Origin: Nocardia sp. SYP-A9097
GTDB taxonomy: Bacteria; Actinomycetota; Actinomycetes; Mycobacteriales; Mycobacteriaceae
NCBI RefSeq assembly: GCF_009649815.1
Contig: NZ_WJIC01000005.1
Span: 124,001-188,000, forward strand
Length of the DNA stretch: 64,000 bases
Direction: 5' to 3'
The notes below the pieces were generated by a model. That model was not told the DNA's origin and made no database searches. It was given only the letters and a program-made list of their open reading frames with translations. This document shows positions 1 through 9,006 of this stretch, piece after piece (position 1 is the first letter of the stretch; every line of letters starts with the position of its first letter). Made by a program: the position numbers and the translations under genes.

Positions 1-1
1 C

Positions 2-907
2 GAGATCGGGTCCTGCTATGTCATGACCGAGCCCACCGGCGGCTCGGATCCGACCGCGTTCAAGACTCTCGCTGTGCGCGATGGTGATTCGTGGGTCATC
101 AATGGTGAGAAGTGGTTCAACTCGGCGGCCGAATTCGCCAGCTTCCACATCGTCATGGTCGTCACCGATCCCGAGGCGGAACCGCATAAGCGGCTGTCCA
201 TGTTCGTCGTGCCCGCGGACACCCCGGGCCTGGAGATCGTGCGCAACTTCACCGTCCCCGGTTTCAGCGAGAACGAAGGACACCTGCGCTTCACCGATGT
301 GCGCGTGCCCGCCGACGCCCTGCTCGGTGCGGAGGGGCTCGGATTCATCGTCGCGCAGACCCGGCTCGGCGGCGGCCGGGTGCATCACGCCATGCGTACG
401 GTCGCCATGGTGCGCAAGGCTTTCGACATGATGTGTGAGCGCGCGGTGTCGCGGCCCATGCGCAAGGGTGTGCTCGGCGGGCTGCAGATGACGCAGGAGA
501 AGATCGCCGAATCTTGGATCGAAATGGAGCAGTTCCGGCTGCTCGTACTGCGCACGGCCTGGCGCATCGACAAGGAGCAGGACTACCGCAAGGTGCGGCA
601 CGATATCGCGGCCATCAAGGTTGCGATGCCGAAGGTCATGCACGATATCGCCCAGCGCGCCATGCACCTGCACGGGGCGATCGGCGTCAGCACCGACCTG
701 CCGTTCGTCGACATGATGAACTACGCGCAGGTCATGGCCATCGCCGACGGCCCCACCGAGGTGCACAAGATCACCCTCGCCAAGGAGGTCCTCAAGACCT
801 ACCTGCCCGGAGATCCGGTGTACCCCAGCGGTTTCCGGCCCGCGCTGCGCGAGCAGGCCCGCGAGCTGGTCGCGCAGCGGCTGGAACACACCGTCGGCAA
901 TCTGTGA
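2..907 (+). CDS. Acyl-CoA dehydrogenase family protein (5' end outside window)
   Basis: The reading frame is open from the first bases of the window, so the start codon lies upstream; only the last ~301 residues are seen. The middle domain motif region (CYVMTEPTGGSD) and the C-terminal helical FAD domain (HLHGAIGVSTDLPF, then ADGPTEVHKITLAKEVL) are typical of acyl-CoA dehydrogenases. These flavoenzymes oxidise acyl-CoA to enoyl-CoA and pass electrons to ETF. The sequence resembles the larger actinobacterial members related to human ACAD10/11, but the chain length of its substrate cannot be judged. It ends two bases before a convergent gene remnant. Confidence 0.93.
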   Translation, partial: EIGSCYVMTEPTGGSDPTAFKTLAVRDGDSWVINGEKWFNSAAEFASFHIVMVVTDPEAEPHKRLSMFVVPADTPGLEIVRNFTVPGFSENEGHLRFTDVRVPADALLGAEGLGFIVAQTRLGGGRVHHAMRTVAMVRKAFDMMCERAVSRPMRKGVLGGLQMTQEKIAESWIEMEQFRLLVLRTAWRIDKEQDYRKVRHDIAAIKVAMPKVMHDIAQRAMHLHGAIGVSTDLPFVDMMNYAQVMAIADGPTEVHKITLAKEVLKTYLPGDPVYPSGFRPALREQARELVAQRLEHTVGNL

Positions 908-908
908 A

Positions 909-1052
909 CTAGCCGCTGAATCCGGCGGTGAACAGCATTGCCGCCGCTGTGAGTATCACCCAGGCCGTGACGCGGCTGATCTGCGTCACGGCCGACCGCT
1001 GCGCCAGTCGGCCGCCGATCAGCCCGCCGCACACCAGCATTGGGCTCCGCAT
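909..1052 (-). pseudogene. C-terminal remnant of a TSUP (TauE/SafE-like) membrane permease
   Basis: On the minus strand 47 codons end in TAG. They read like the last transmembrane stretch of a TSUP-family anion/sulfite permease: a glycine-rich GGLIGGRLA segment, a short basic turn, then a hydrophobic helix to the stop. This arrangement is typical of TSUP C-termini, but the rest of the gene is missing. The homology stops exactly where the neighbouring ABC-ATPase fragment begins, so two unrelated gene pieces meet near 1051. The family assignment is by eye and rests on a short segment. Confidence 0.4.
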
Positions 1053-1494
1053 ACTGGTCGGCTTGGGTGAGTACGCCCGTCGCCGACCCTATGAACTCTC
1101 CGGCGGTCAGCAGCAGCGCTGCCAGATCGCGCGGGTACTGGCTACCGACCCGCGCATCATCCTCATGGACGAGCCGTTCGGCGCGTTCGATGCCATGACC
1201 CGGGAGAAACTCCAACTCGAACTGCTAGACCTGTGGCATGAGCTCCGCAAGACGGTCGTCTTCGTCACCCACAGCGTGGAAGAGGCCATCTTCCTGGGCA
1301 CCCGGGTGCTCGTCATGGGCGCGAAGCCGGGCCGGGTGATCTATGACCGGCAGGTGACCTGCAAGGGAGACGACGGCGCGCGCCCGGATTCGCGCATCCG
1401 CTCCACCCTGGAATTCGTGGCCATGTGCGATGAGGTGGCGGCGAAGATCTACCAGACTCAGGGCGCGATCGGCTCGGTGCTCGCTGTGCATTGA
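1051..1494 (+). pseudogene. Headless ABC transporter ATPase fragment (nitrate/sulfonate/taurine type)
   Basis: The C-terminal ~147 residues of an ABC ATPase are intact: signature LSGGQQQR, Walker B IILMDEPFGAFDA, and switch histidine in VFVTHSVEEAIFL, followed by the C-terminal tail usual for SsuB/TauB/NrtD-like ATPases. The Walker A half is absent. The open frame can be extended upstream to 928 but those residues are the antisense of a permease remnant, not ABC sequence. A protein made from here could not bind ATP normally, so this is a truncated pseudogene. Confidence 0.85.
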
Positions 1495-1608
1495 GTCACA
1501 CAGCAATTGACGAGCTAACCCAGTGGACGCGTAATGTCGGCGGTTGTAGAAGTGTCGAAGAAGAGACCGTGCAGTGCTCATGTGAATGAAATACGACGGG
1601 AGCTCACT

Positions 1609-1857
1609 ATGCCGAAAAGGACACTCAGAGCAGCGGCAGCCGCGATCCTCATTATCGGTGGGGTGGCCACCGCGGGCGTGGCCGCCGCCGACCCAGGCGA
1701 CCCCGCACCACCCAATCCTGCATGCCCGTATCAGGATGACGCCAACCCGGCGTGCACATTCGGTCACGACAGTGGTGGCGAGGACGGCGGCCCCGGCACC
1801 GACCAATCCGGCCGCGACCACGGCGGCGACCACGGCGGCGACCATAACCACCGCTAG
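1609..1857 (+). CDS. Small secreted protein, function unknown
   Basis: An 82-residue product with a clear signal peptide (MPKRTL, a hydrophobic core, then AAADP cleavage region). The mature part has two cysteines ([16 protein letters not shown]) and an Asp/Gly/His-rich tail with a repeated GGDH unit that could bind metal ions (inference). The ATG at 1609 is chosen because it starts the signal peptide and has a GGGAG ribosome site just upstream; the longer frame from 1534 adds sequence without secretion features. No family recognised. Confidence 0.6.
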   Translation: MPKRTLRAAAAAILIIGGVATAGVAAADPGDPAPPNPACPYQDDANPACTFGHDSGGEDGGPGTDQSGRDHGGDHGGDHNHR

Positions 1858-1916
1858 CCTCAACGCGTTACGGCGGAGCGGAAGCGAGCTCGGTACGTCG
1901 AGGGCGTAATACCCAT

Positions 1917-2577
1917 GTGGCGCAGGAAGACTCGGCGCATCGACTCCGGCGGGAGCTACTGGCGCACTGCTATCGCATGCTCGGTTCGCCCGACGATGCC
2001 GAGGACGTGGTGCAGGAGACGTATCTGCGCGCGTGGCGGGGGTACGACGGGTTCGAGGGGCGATCCTCGGTGCGGACCTGGCTGTATCGGATCGCGACGA
2101 ACGCGTGCCTGACGGCGTTGGAGCATCACGGCGGCGGTGAAGAGTCAATTACAGCGTGCCCGTGCCCATCTGGATGAGATAGCGGATACCGCTTCGCGGC
2201 CCAATCACCCCACCGACCCGCGCGGTGAGGCGCTGCTGGCCGAGTATATGGCCGCCTTCGAGAACTCTGATGCCGAAGCGCTACAACGCATCCTGCATCG
2301 TGACGCCGTCATCGAGATGCCGCCGTCGCGAACCTGGTTCTCCGGCAAGCGAACCTGCGTCGCATTCCTGGCCGCGCAGGCGCTGGGTGCGCCCGGCGAC
2401 TGGCGCATGCTCCCCACCTCCGCGAACGGTCAGCCCGCCGCCGCGGCGTACCACCGTAATGCCGAGGGTTCGTATGAGGCGTTCGGTATCGCGGTGCTCA
2501 CCGTGGATGCCGGTGAACTGCTTCGCATCTCGGTATTCGCCGATCCAGGCCTGGTGCGGCACTGCGGGCTCAGCTGA
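1917..2577 (+). pseudogene. ECF sigma factor (SigG-like, with SnoaL-type C-terminal domain), internally deleted
   Basis: The first part from the GTG at 1917 is a good sigma-70 region 2 ([20 protein letters not shown], then [12 protein letters not shown]). At about 2130 the frame jumps to the one starting at 2137, which begins inside the last helix of sigma region 4 ([13 protein letters not shown]) and continues through a SnoaL-like domain to the stop at 2577, as in SigG-type ECF factors. The linker and most of region 4, around 100 residues, are missing. The junction is both a deletion and a frameshift, so no working sigma factor is expected. Confidence 0.8.
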
Positions 2578-3295
2578 TACGGGGCTCGATCCACAGGGCC
2601 TCGGCGAGCGCGCAGAGTTCACCGTCCGGTGTCGAAAGGGCTACGCCGACTGTGTGTTTACGGCCGTCACGGGTGATCGGCCAGGCGTGTGAGATGTAAT
2701 CCTCGCCCGCGTGGATGGGGTGCAGTTGGGTGGCGGTGAGGGCCGCGGTGAATGCGCCCTGAGCCATCTCGGAGTAGGCGAAGGCCGCCAGGCCGCCGGG
2801 GCAGTCCAGAGCCGACCAGACGGACTCGGTGCCGAGTTCACCGTTCTCGGCGGCCAGGGCCGGATCGGGGGTCCAGGCGGCAGTCATCATGCGGTGGCCG
2901 GGGCGGGTCCAGGAGAAGAGGCGGATGCCGCGGCCCGGGGCGCAGGCAGCACCGCAGCCGTAGCAGGCGGTGATCGTCCGGTTGGGGTTGGAAATAGCGG
3001 TTTCCGTCGCGGTCTTTGCCTCCGGCCAGGACGGCGCGGGCGGGGCCTCGAGGGTCAGCACCGAGGGGCGGGCCTCGACCAGCAGGGTGCCGTCGGGGGA
3101 GGTCAGGGCGGAGTGGCCGGCGTCGGAGGTGAGAATCACCGGGGTGGATACCGCGATGGGACGACGGAAGTCGACGCGGACGGTGCTCGCGCCGCTGCGG
3201 TCCGCGAGCATGCCCGCGACATACCCGCCGAAGGCCAGCTCCGGATAGCCCTGAATATGGTCGGGGATGGTGAGCGTATCCACCGGAACCGTCAT
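2570..3295 (-). CDS. Thioesterase-like (hotdog-fold) actinobacterial protein
   Basis: A 241-residue soluble protein. The N-terminal half looks like an acyl-thioesterase/hotdog fold (FGGYVAGMLAD, followed by VRVDFRRPIAV), and the last third resembles a second hotdog half (HAWPITRDGRKHTVGVALST). Between them is a cysteine cluster, CYGCGAAC, conserved in actinobacterial relatives as far as I remember, which could bind zinc. The substrate is unknown. The gene converges with the sigma pseudogene, overlapping its 3' end by 8 bases. Confidence 0.55.
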   Translation of the reverse strand: MTVPVDTLTIPDHIQGYPELAFGGYVAGMLADRSGASTVRVDFRRPIAVSTPVILTSDAGHSALTSPDGTLLVEARPSVLTLEAPPAPSWPEAKTATETAISNPNRTITACYGCGAACAPGRGIRLFSWTRPGHRMMTAAWTPDPALAAENGELGTESVWSALDCPGGLAAFAYSEMAQGAFTAALTATQLHPIHAGEDYISHAWPITRDGRKHTVGVALSTPDGELCALAEALWIEPRIS

Positions 3296-3410
3296 GCTGT
3301 GGAAGCCCTCCGTATACGACGTCGATCAACCACTCGACGATAACGCCCGGCCCCGGGCACGAGCACCCGGGTGCCACGGTGAGAAGTTCCACAGCGAATG
3401 CGATTGCGGG

Positions 3411-4181
3411 TCAGCCGAAGGCCGAACCGCCGCCATTGACATTCAGCTTCTGGCCGCTGAGGTACTCCGCCTGCGGGGAGACCAGAAAGCGCACGGTATT
3501 GGCGATATCGTCCGGGCGGCAGACACGGCCGAAGGGGGAGCTCGCATCCAGTTCGCGAATATCGTCGCTACCGGTGAGGGCTTTGACCAGGCGGCGGCCC
3601 ATTTCGGTATCGACCAGGCCGGGGGCGACCACATTCACCCGAATACCGTTCTTCTGCTCCTCTTTCGCGAGCGTGAACGCGAGCGCCTCCAATGCGGCCT
3701 TGGCCATGGTGTACGGCGCGCCACCGGGCGCGAACCCGGTGGAGGCGACGCTGGAGATCATGATGATGTCGCCGCGCGGGCGAGATCGCATGGAGGGCAA
3801 GACGAGCCGGGACACATGGTGTGCGCCCAGCGCGTGCGTGGAGATGACGCGCAGTAGTTCGGCCGGATCGGTATCGGCGACATACCTTCCGCGACTGGCG
3901 ATTCCGGCATTGTTGACGAGCAGGTCGATGTATCCGAACTCGTCGATGACCTGATCGACCATGCGTTCATCGTCTTCGATCGAATCCACACTGGCCTGAA
4001 CCGCTATCGCGCGACGGCCCAAAGCCTGGATGGCGGAGACGGTTTCGGCGGCGGCCTCCGCATCCGAGCGGTAGTTGATCGCCACATCCGCGCCGTCCTG
4101 CGCCAAGGCCAGGGCAATGGCGCGGCCGATTCCGCGTCCGCTCCCGGTGACCAGCGCTACGCGTCCCTCGAGATTCGTCAT
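3411..4181 (-). CDS. Short-chain dehydrogenase/reductase (FabG-like)
   Basis: A 256-residue classical SDR. The Rossmann motif TGSGRGIG is near residue 13, NNAG follows in the middle, and the catalytic set is Ser (SSVAST), Tyr and Lys in YTMAK. The C-terminal YLSGQKLNVNGG is the usual dimer end. It should reduce or oxidise a carbonyl/alcohol with NAD(P)H; the FabG-like sequence does not prove a fatty-acid role. It is the last gene of a three-gene operon; its start overlaps the stop of the DUF305 gene by four bases. Confidence 0.9.
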   Translation of the reverse strand: MTNLEGRVALVTGSGRGIGRAIALALAQDGADVAINYRSDAEAAAETVSAIQALGRRAIAVQASVDSIEDDERMVDQVIDEFGYIDLLVNNAGIASRGRYVADTDPAELLRVISTHALGAHHVSRLVLPSMRSRPRGDIIMISSVASTGFAPGGAPYTMAKAALEALAFTLAKEEQKNGIRVNVVAPGLVDTEMGRRLVKALTGSDDIRELDASSPFGRVCRPDDIANTVRFLVSPQAEYLSGQKLNVNGGGSAFG

Positions 4182-4828
4182 GAGAGTGGTTGTACCCCAC
4201 GCTGGGCCAGTAGCAGGGTCATGATTCCCGCCTCCTGGGACTGCTCGGTGATCATGGCCCGTGCCGATTCCTTCACCGGACCCGATTCGACCAGCTTGTC
4301 GGCGGCCTGGGCCATACCGACGCCGCCGCGATGGTGGCGCAGCATGAGTTGCAGGAAAAGGGTTTCCGCGTCCGTGCCCTTGGCCGCCGAGAGAGCATCC
4401 AACTCCTGCATGGTGGCCATACCGGGCATGGTGGTCGCGGCGCTACCGGTCATGGTCGAATGGTCATGTCCGGCAGGCGTGTCCTTCGCGGGCAGCCATG
4501 CCATCGGATGTGAATTCGTCGGTGCGGCATTGGCCAGGCGCAGCCAGCCGAGCAGCGTGCCGATCTCGATGCGCTGGGTATCGGAGATCTGCTGTGCCAG
4601 TTGCCGAATGGATGGATCGGCGCCGGTATCCAAGCGCTGCACCATCATCAGCGCCTGCTGATGATGGGCCAGCATGTCCTGCGTGAAGCCGATCTCGGTC
4701 GGGTTCAGAACCCGTGGGGCGGAGGTGTTTTCGGGAATGACCAGCGGGCGCAGCAGCATTCCCACCGTGCACAGCAGCACGGCCAGCACGCCGATCAGGG
4801 CCGCGCGCACCCAGCGATTCGCCGTCAT
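4178..4828 (-). CDS. DUF305 family membrane-anchored protein
   Basis: A 216-residue protein with an N-terminal signal anchor (residues ~8-30) and two DUF305 four-helix halves. The halves carry the typical FTQDMLAHHQQALMM and LMLRHHRGGVGMAQ motifs; such His/Met pairs are proposed to bind copper or other metals. A Met/His-rich linker (HDHSTM, TMPGMATM) lies between. The protein acts outside the membrane. It is translationally coupled, by 4-bp overlaps, to the LVIVD protein before it and the SDR after it. Confidence 0.88.
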   Translation of the reverse strand: MTANRWVRAALIGVLAVLLCTVGMLLRPLVIPENTSAPRVLNPTEIGFTQDMLAHHQQALMMVQRLDTGADPSIRQLAQQISDTQRIEIGTLLGWLRLANAAPTNSHPMAWLPAKDTPAGHDHSTMTGSAATTMPGMATMQELDALSAAKGTDAETLFLQLMLRHHRGGVGMAQAADKLVESGPVKESARAMITEQSQEAGIMTLLLAQRGVQPLS

Positions 4829-6402
4829 GAACCCACCACGGAGTGCTGATCGGCGGGCGGAGTGTAAACATCGTCGGCGAGCTGCAACACCATGAAACCG
4901 TTGTCATTGCAGCTGGTCCACAGCTGACTGCCATGCCACTCCGGCGGTGAGAAACACCAGTCGGTGGAGAGGTCGCCGAAGGCCACCATGCCGGTGCGGG
5001 CCGAAAGCGCCTGTGCCGGATCGAATTTGCCCTCCAGAATGGCGCGCGCCGCCGACGGGAACTCCATACCGGGCACACCGATGATCGACGACAGCGCGTG
5101 CGGGGAATTCCACAGCTCCAGATTGTGGCCGGTACGCGCGGGCGGATTGAAGTACGCGATCTCCTTGGCGTGGAAGGGATCCCGCACATCGAAGACTCGA
5201 ACACCGGCCTCGGACCAACCGCAGGCCAGGGCCGTCGGATTGTCCGGGCGGTCGGCGGCGCAATAGTGCGCGTCATAGGAGAACACCGAACCACCCATCC
5301 CGGAGGCCATGGCCGAATCCTGGTTCTCCAGCAGGTTGATTGCCAGCTTGATCTTGGCCGCTACACGCGGGTGGGTGTCATCGGAGATATCGATGAGTTT
5401 CACCCCGCCCGCGCCGCCCTCATCCACGGTGAACAGGTACGGCTGCCCGTCATAGGTGACCGGAATACTGTGCTGGGTGGCGAAGCCGTCGGTCCAGAAC
5501 ACCCGGCCGATGTGATTGACCTGCGGATTCGGATCGCGACGCTGTATAGCGCTGATATCGAGGGTGGTGAAACCGCCCAGCGCCGAGATGTACATACGAT
5601 TGCCGTCCGGGCTGATGCCGAAGCCGTGCGCCTCGATACCGGTGAGGCCCTGCCAGATCACATGCGGATTCGCCGGATCGGTGAGGTCGACCGCGCTGAC
5701 GAAACCGGGGGCGATACCCGAGGCCCAGTAGGTACGGCCGTCGGGGGAGAAGCCGCCCTCATGCGTGGTAATCGGCAGCGGCATAAGCAGATTCGTGCCG
5801 GCGCCCGGATTCAGTAGACGCGGATGCGCGCAATCGGAGATGTCGTACACCGACAGGAATCCCGCACCGATGCCGATCGGAACTCCGGTGCCCACCAACA
5901 GTTTTCGCTCGGCATTGACCTTGAGTGATTCCCAGGTGCCCGCCAGCATGGCCGGTTCGGTGAGATTCGCGGTCTCCACGGGATTCGCCGGATCCGAGAC
6001 ATCGAGAACCTGTACGCCCTGTGCGGGTCCGAGAATATCGCCCGGGAACAGCGAACCCGTATACGAGCAATTCTCGTACGTGGCGGAGGTGATCCCCGCG
6101 CCCTTGCCCTGATACCCGCCCACAAACGAGATATTGCAGCGATACCCCTGCGTGCTGCGCCCGCTGAGGCGGTCCGCGGCAGGCACATCGCCCTGCATCC
6201 CGGACTCGGGCAGCGAATCCCCTCCACACTCCGCCCGCGGCACCGATGTGCGCCCCACATCGAAAAACTGCTGCACCGCATTACCCAGATCATCCGCCAA
6301 ATCCGCCGACGCCGCACCCACCGGCAGCATCGCCGCACAGATCAGCGTCGTCGCGAAAACCCCCGCGGGCTTAGACCGTCGCATTCCCGAAAACCGCCCC
6401 AT
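4825..6402 (-). CDS. Secreted LVIVD/beta-propeller repeat protein
   Basis: A 525-residue exported protein with a signal peptide (ATTLICAAMLPVGAASA). Several repeats of the LVIVD type are seen (VQVLDVSDPANPVETANL; LSVYDISDCAHPRLL; VSAVDLTDPANPHVIW; VKLIDISDDTHPRVAAKI; VRVFDVRDPFHAKEIAYF), which together build a beta-propeller. The family is common in actinomycetes and without a proven function; ligand binding at the cell surface is likely. First gene of the operon with the DUF305 protein and the SDR. Confidence 0.85.
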   Translation of the reverse strand: MGRFSGMRRSKPAGVFATTLICAAMLPVGAASADLADDLGNAVQQFFDVGRTSVPRAECGGDSLPESGMQGDVPAADRLSGRSTQGYRCNISFVGGYQGKGAGITSATYENCSYTGSLFPGDILGPAQGVQVLDVSDPANPVETANLTEPAMLAGTWESLKVNAERKLLVGTGVPIGIGAGFLSVYDISDCAHPRLLNPGAGTNLLMPLPITTHEGGFSPDGRTYWASGIAPGFVSAVDLTDPANPHVIWQGLTGIEAHGFGISPDGNRMYISALGGFTTLDISAIQRRDPNPQVNHIGRVFWTDGFATQHSIPVTYDGQPYLFTVDEGGAGGVKLIDISDDTHPRVAAKIKLAINLLENQDSAMASGMGGSVFSYDAHYCAADRPDNPTALACGWSEAGVRVFDVRDPFHAKEIAYFNPPARTGHNLELWNSPHALSSIIGVPGMEFPSAARAILEGKFDPAQALSARTGMVAFGDLSTDWCFSPPEWHGSQLWTSCNDNGFMVLQLADDVYTPPADQHSVVGS

Positions 6403-6823
6403 CGCGGTGCCCCCATTCCCTCAAGAGCTGCTGTGGTGACCCGCAGCACAAACGTCATGCACTGTGGTCACGGTTACATCGCGGAACGCTAACCCATAAA
6501 CTGACCGCTCGGTAGGGTCCGCCCGGAAATAGGCGTGTCCTGCTGCTGAACTTGAAGTCCGGCTGCTCTCCGGCGTCGGCTGGGCAGCGAGACCCATCTA
6601 CGGGCAGGACGGGTTGCGCCCGGGGCCTTCGTAGCAGATTCGGACGAATCACCCTCAGCCTCAGCATGGTTCGGAAGACGTGCTGTCCCTAGTCCCTCCG
6701 CTGGATCCTCACCCACATGATCGAGGAGTACGCCCGCCACAATGGCCACGCCGACCTCCTCCGCGAACTGATCGACGGCAGCACGGGAGAATAGGGTTGA
6801 CGTGAGATGGTGTTTGACGCACG
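6403..6823. other. Gene-poor stretch with one gene remnant
   Basis: Between the LVIVD operon and the next possible gene no full gene is supported. The only recognised item is the DinB-family tail at 6693-6794. Open frames on the minus strand across 6455-6827 have no recognisable protein features. Promoter elements for the divergent LVIVD operon must lie near 6403-6480, but I see no clear box. Confidence 0.5.
6693..6794 (+). pseudogene. 3' fragment of a DinB/DUF664 family gene
   Basis: Thirty-three codons read [19 protein letters not shown] and continue with a Leu/Arg helix and IDG to a TAG stop, the characteristic end of mycothiol-dependent DinB-like (DUF664) proteins. An in-frame TAG at 6690-6692 directly precedes it and no upstream DinB sequence is seen, so only the tail remains. 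Evidence is a short but very characteristic motif, including the H-x3-E...H metal-site pattern. Confidence 0.6.
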
Positions 6824-7030
6824 TCAAGTGGTGGACTCTCGGACGTCCAAGGGTTGGTCGAGGTCCCGGCCCGACCGCAAATAATGCTGCAGCACCGAGA
6901 TGGCACCCTCGACTCCGCGGGACCGGTAGCAGGCACCGCGACCTCGCTGCATCATGCCGAGCAAGGTGTTCGGATCGGCTCGCGACAATTCAACGGGCCC
7001 GGCATCGTTCTCGCTCATCGGTAACGGCAC
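6824..7030 (-). CDS. Possible small hypothetical protein
   Basis: A 68-codon frame on the minus strand, just upstream of and collinear with nothing obvious. It contains the phrase NTLLGMMQRGRGACYRSR, and no domain I recognise. Codon third positions are fairly GC-rich, which weakly supports coding. It could be a degraded gene. It faces away from the gene ending at 7040. Confidence 0.25.
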   Translation of the reverse strand: MPLPMSENDAGPVELSRADPNTLLGMMQRGRGACYRSRGVEGAISVLQHYLRSGRDLDQPLDVRESTT

Positions 7031-7039
7031 GCAGCGACG

Positions 7040-7945
7040 TTAGAGGTGTGGGGTGTGAATATCCACCTGATTACCGGAGCTGAGGAGGGTGCGGCAGGCT
7101 TCTGTCAGGTGGGTGCGGAGTACTTCGGCTCGGGTGGCTATTTCGGCTTGGGCTCGCACGTATTCGGCTCTGCCGGAGGGGGTTTCGATGCGGATCGGGG
7201 TGTAGGAGTAGGTGGAGAGGTCGTAGGGGCTGGCTTTCATGTCGAGTTCTCGGGCGGCGCAGGCCAACTCGAAGCAGGCGAAGAGGAGGTCGGAGCTGAT
7301 CAAGGGGGTTAGTTTGAAACCCCATTTGTACAAGTCCATGTTGGCGTGGAGGCAGCCGGGTTGTTCTCGGTGTTCTTGGGTATCGCGGGTTAGGGGTTCT
7401 ATGTTCAGGGGGATGGCTTGGGGGGTGAAGAAGCGGAAGGCGTCGTAGTGGGTGCAGCGCAACTGCATTGAGTCGACTACGGCGTCGGTGCCTGCGGAGC
7501 CCAGGCGGAGGGGGAGTTGGTGGCGGAGGTCGTCTGTGCGGTAGACCATGGCCCATTCGTGTAGGCCGAAGCAGGAGAGTTGGGCTGGGCGGGTCGCCGT
7601 TGCCGTGAGGAGGCGGGTGACGAATTCGATGGTGTCGCGGCGCTTTTCGAGGAAGGCGGGGTCGGCGGTGTGGGCCGGGGTGTCTGGGAGTTGGTGGTAG
7701 CCGCGGGATTCCGCGTATTCGGGGGAATCCGATAGGGCTGTGCCGAAGCCGGGGTGCCAGCGCTTCAGTTGGGCGGGCTTGTGGCCGTAATAGGTGAAGA
7801 GGAAGTCGATTACGGGGTGTTTGGTGCCTATCGCTCGCTGGGCGAGGTAGGGGCCTACCAGGGCGTCCACCCTGTCGCGGTGTGCGGCGGCTCGCGCCCG
7901 CCAGTCGGCGGGCGCGAGCACTGGAATATCTTGTCGCACAATCAC
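7040..7945 (-). CDS. Conserved actinobacterial hypothetical protein
   Basis: A 301-residue soluble protein with conserved blocks GTKHPVIDFLFTYYGHKPAQ, LSCFGLHEWAMVYR and GCLHANMDLYKWGFKL. Proteins of this family are widespread in actinomycetes; many carry the database name 3-methyladenine DNA glycosylase, but I see no helix-hairpin-helix glycosylase fold and do not adopt that function. Conserved His, Cys and aromatic residues suggest an enzyme. Its start overlaps the stop of the upstream CorC-like gene by four bases, so they may be co-transcribed. Confidence 0.7.
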   Translation of the reverse strand: MIVRQDIPVLAPADWRARAAAHRDRVDALVGPYLAQRAIGTKHPVIDFLFTYYGHKPAQLKRWHPGFGTALSDSPEYAESRGYHQLPDTPAHTADPAFLEKRRDTIEFVTRLLTATATRPAQLSCFGLHEWAMVYRTDDLRHQLPLRLGSAGTDAVVDSMQLRCTHYDAFRFFTPQAIPLNIEPLTRDTQEHREQPGCLHANMDLYKWGFKLTPLISSDLLFACFELACAARELDMKASPYDLSTYSYTPIRIETPSGRAEYVRAQAEIATRAEVLRTHLTEACRTLLSSGNQVDIHTPHL

Positions 7946-9006
7946 TCCGCGATGCGGTGGGTGGCGTCGCGGACGGTGCCGACGAACTCCTCCACCAGGT
8001 CCTCCAGCGCGACGATACCTACGGTATTGCCGCGACTGTCCACGACCCGGCCCAGGTGGGAATTGGTGCGGCGCAGGCGGGCCAGGGCCTCGAAGAGGGT
8101 GGCGCCGGTGCTGACCGTGGGCAGGGGGCGGATATCGGTGCGGGGGATGGGCGTTGACGGACCGGCCTTTTCGTCGGCTACCAGGTCCAGGACATCCTTG
8201 ACATGGAGATAGCCGACCAGGGTGCCGTCGGTGGCGCGGACCGGGTAGCGGGAGAATCCGGTTTCGGTGACGGCGTTCTCGATATCGCCGAGGGTGGTGC
8301 CCTCACCGCGCAGCGGGACCGAACGGGTTTTGGCCAGCGGCACCATGACATCGGCGACAATACTGTCGCTGGAGCCCAGCGCCTGGGTGAGGCGGCGATG
8401 CTCCTCCTCATCGAGGAGGCCCTCGGAGTGCGATTCACCGAACATTTCGGCCAACTCCACCGAGGAGACCGTCGAATCCAGCTCATCCTTGGGTTCGATC
8501 CGCAATGCCCGCAGCGACAGGTTCGCCGCCAGGTTGTAGAGGGCGATCAGCGGCTTGGCCAGTCGCAACCACATCAGATGCAACGGAACCAGCAGCAGCG
8601 CAGAGCGTTCCGGTCCGGCCAGGGCGATATTCTTCGGAATCATCTCGCCGAGCAGAATATGCAGCACCACCACGATGGCCAGCGCCACCGCGAACGAGAT
8701 CGGGTGCAGCAGCGAATCCGGAATGCCGACCAGGTCGAAGACTCCCGAAAGCAGATGCGCCACAGCGGGTTCGCCGACCCGGCCCAGCAGGATCGAGCAG
8801 ATGGTGATGCCCAGCTGTGCCGCCGCCAGCATCATCGACAGGTTCTGTGCCGCCTCGATCACGGTGTTGGCGCTGCGTTTACCTTGTGCGGCAAGCGCTT
8901 CCAGTCGATCGCGGCGCGCGGAGATCAAAGCGAACTCCGCGCCGACGAAGAACGCGTTACCCAGCAGCAGTGCCAGGGTGAGCAGTACCGCTGTCCAATC
9001 ACCCAT
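7942..9006 (-). CDS. CNNM/CorC (HlyC)-type membrane protein with CBS domains
   Basis: A 354-residue member of the hemolysin C/CorC group. The N-terminal ~190 residues form the DUF21/CNNM transmembrane domain (NAFFVGAEFALISARRDRLE; the motif GEMIPKNIAL is diagnostic), followed by a CBS pair (STVSSVELAEMF..., then LVGYLHVKDVLDLV, GIVALEDLVEEFVGT). Such proteins are linked to magnesium or cobalt efflux/homeostasis. The ATG at 9006 is taken because MGDWTAVLL begins the membrane domain; it overlaps the upstream paralogue by 8 bases. It lacks the CorC/HlyC C-terminal domain present in that paralogue. Confidence 0.88.
   Translation of the reverse strand: MGDWTAVLLTLALLLGNAFFVGAEFALISARRDRLEALAAQGKRSANTVIEAAQNLSMMLAAAQLGITICSILLGRVGEPAVAHLLSGVFDLVGIPDSLLHPISFAVALAIVVVLHILLGEMIPKNIALAGPERSALLLVPLHLMWLRLAKPLIALYNLAANLSLRALRIEPKDELDSTVSSVELAEMFGESHSEGLLDEEEHRRLTQALGSSDSIVADVMVPLAKTRSVPLRGEGTTLGDIENAVTETGFSRYPVRATDGTLVGYLHVKDVLDLVADEKAGPSTPIPRTDIRPLPTVSTGATLFEALARLRRTNSHLGRVVDSRGNTVGIVALEDLVEEFVGTVRDATHRIAE

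Noticed and set aside
7040..7945. Naming the gene a 3-methyladenine DNA glycosylase
   Set aside because: The name is used for the family in databases, but no glycosylase fold motif or catalytic residue pattern is visible.
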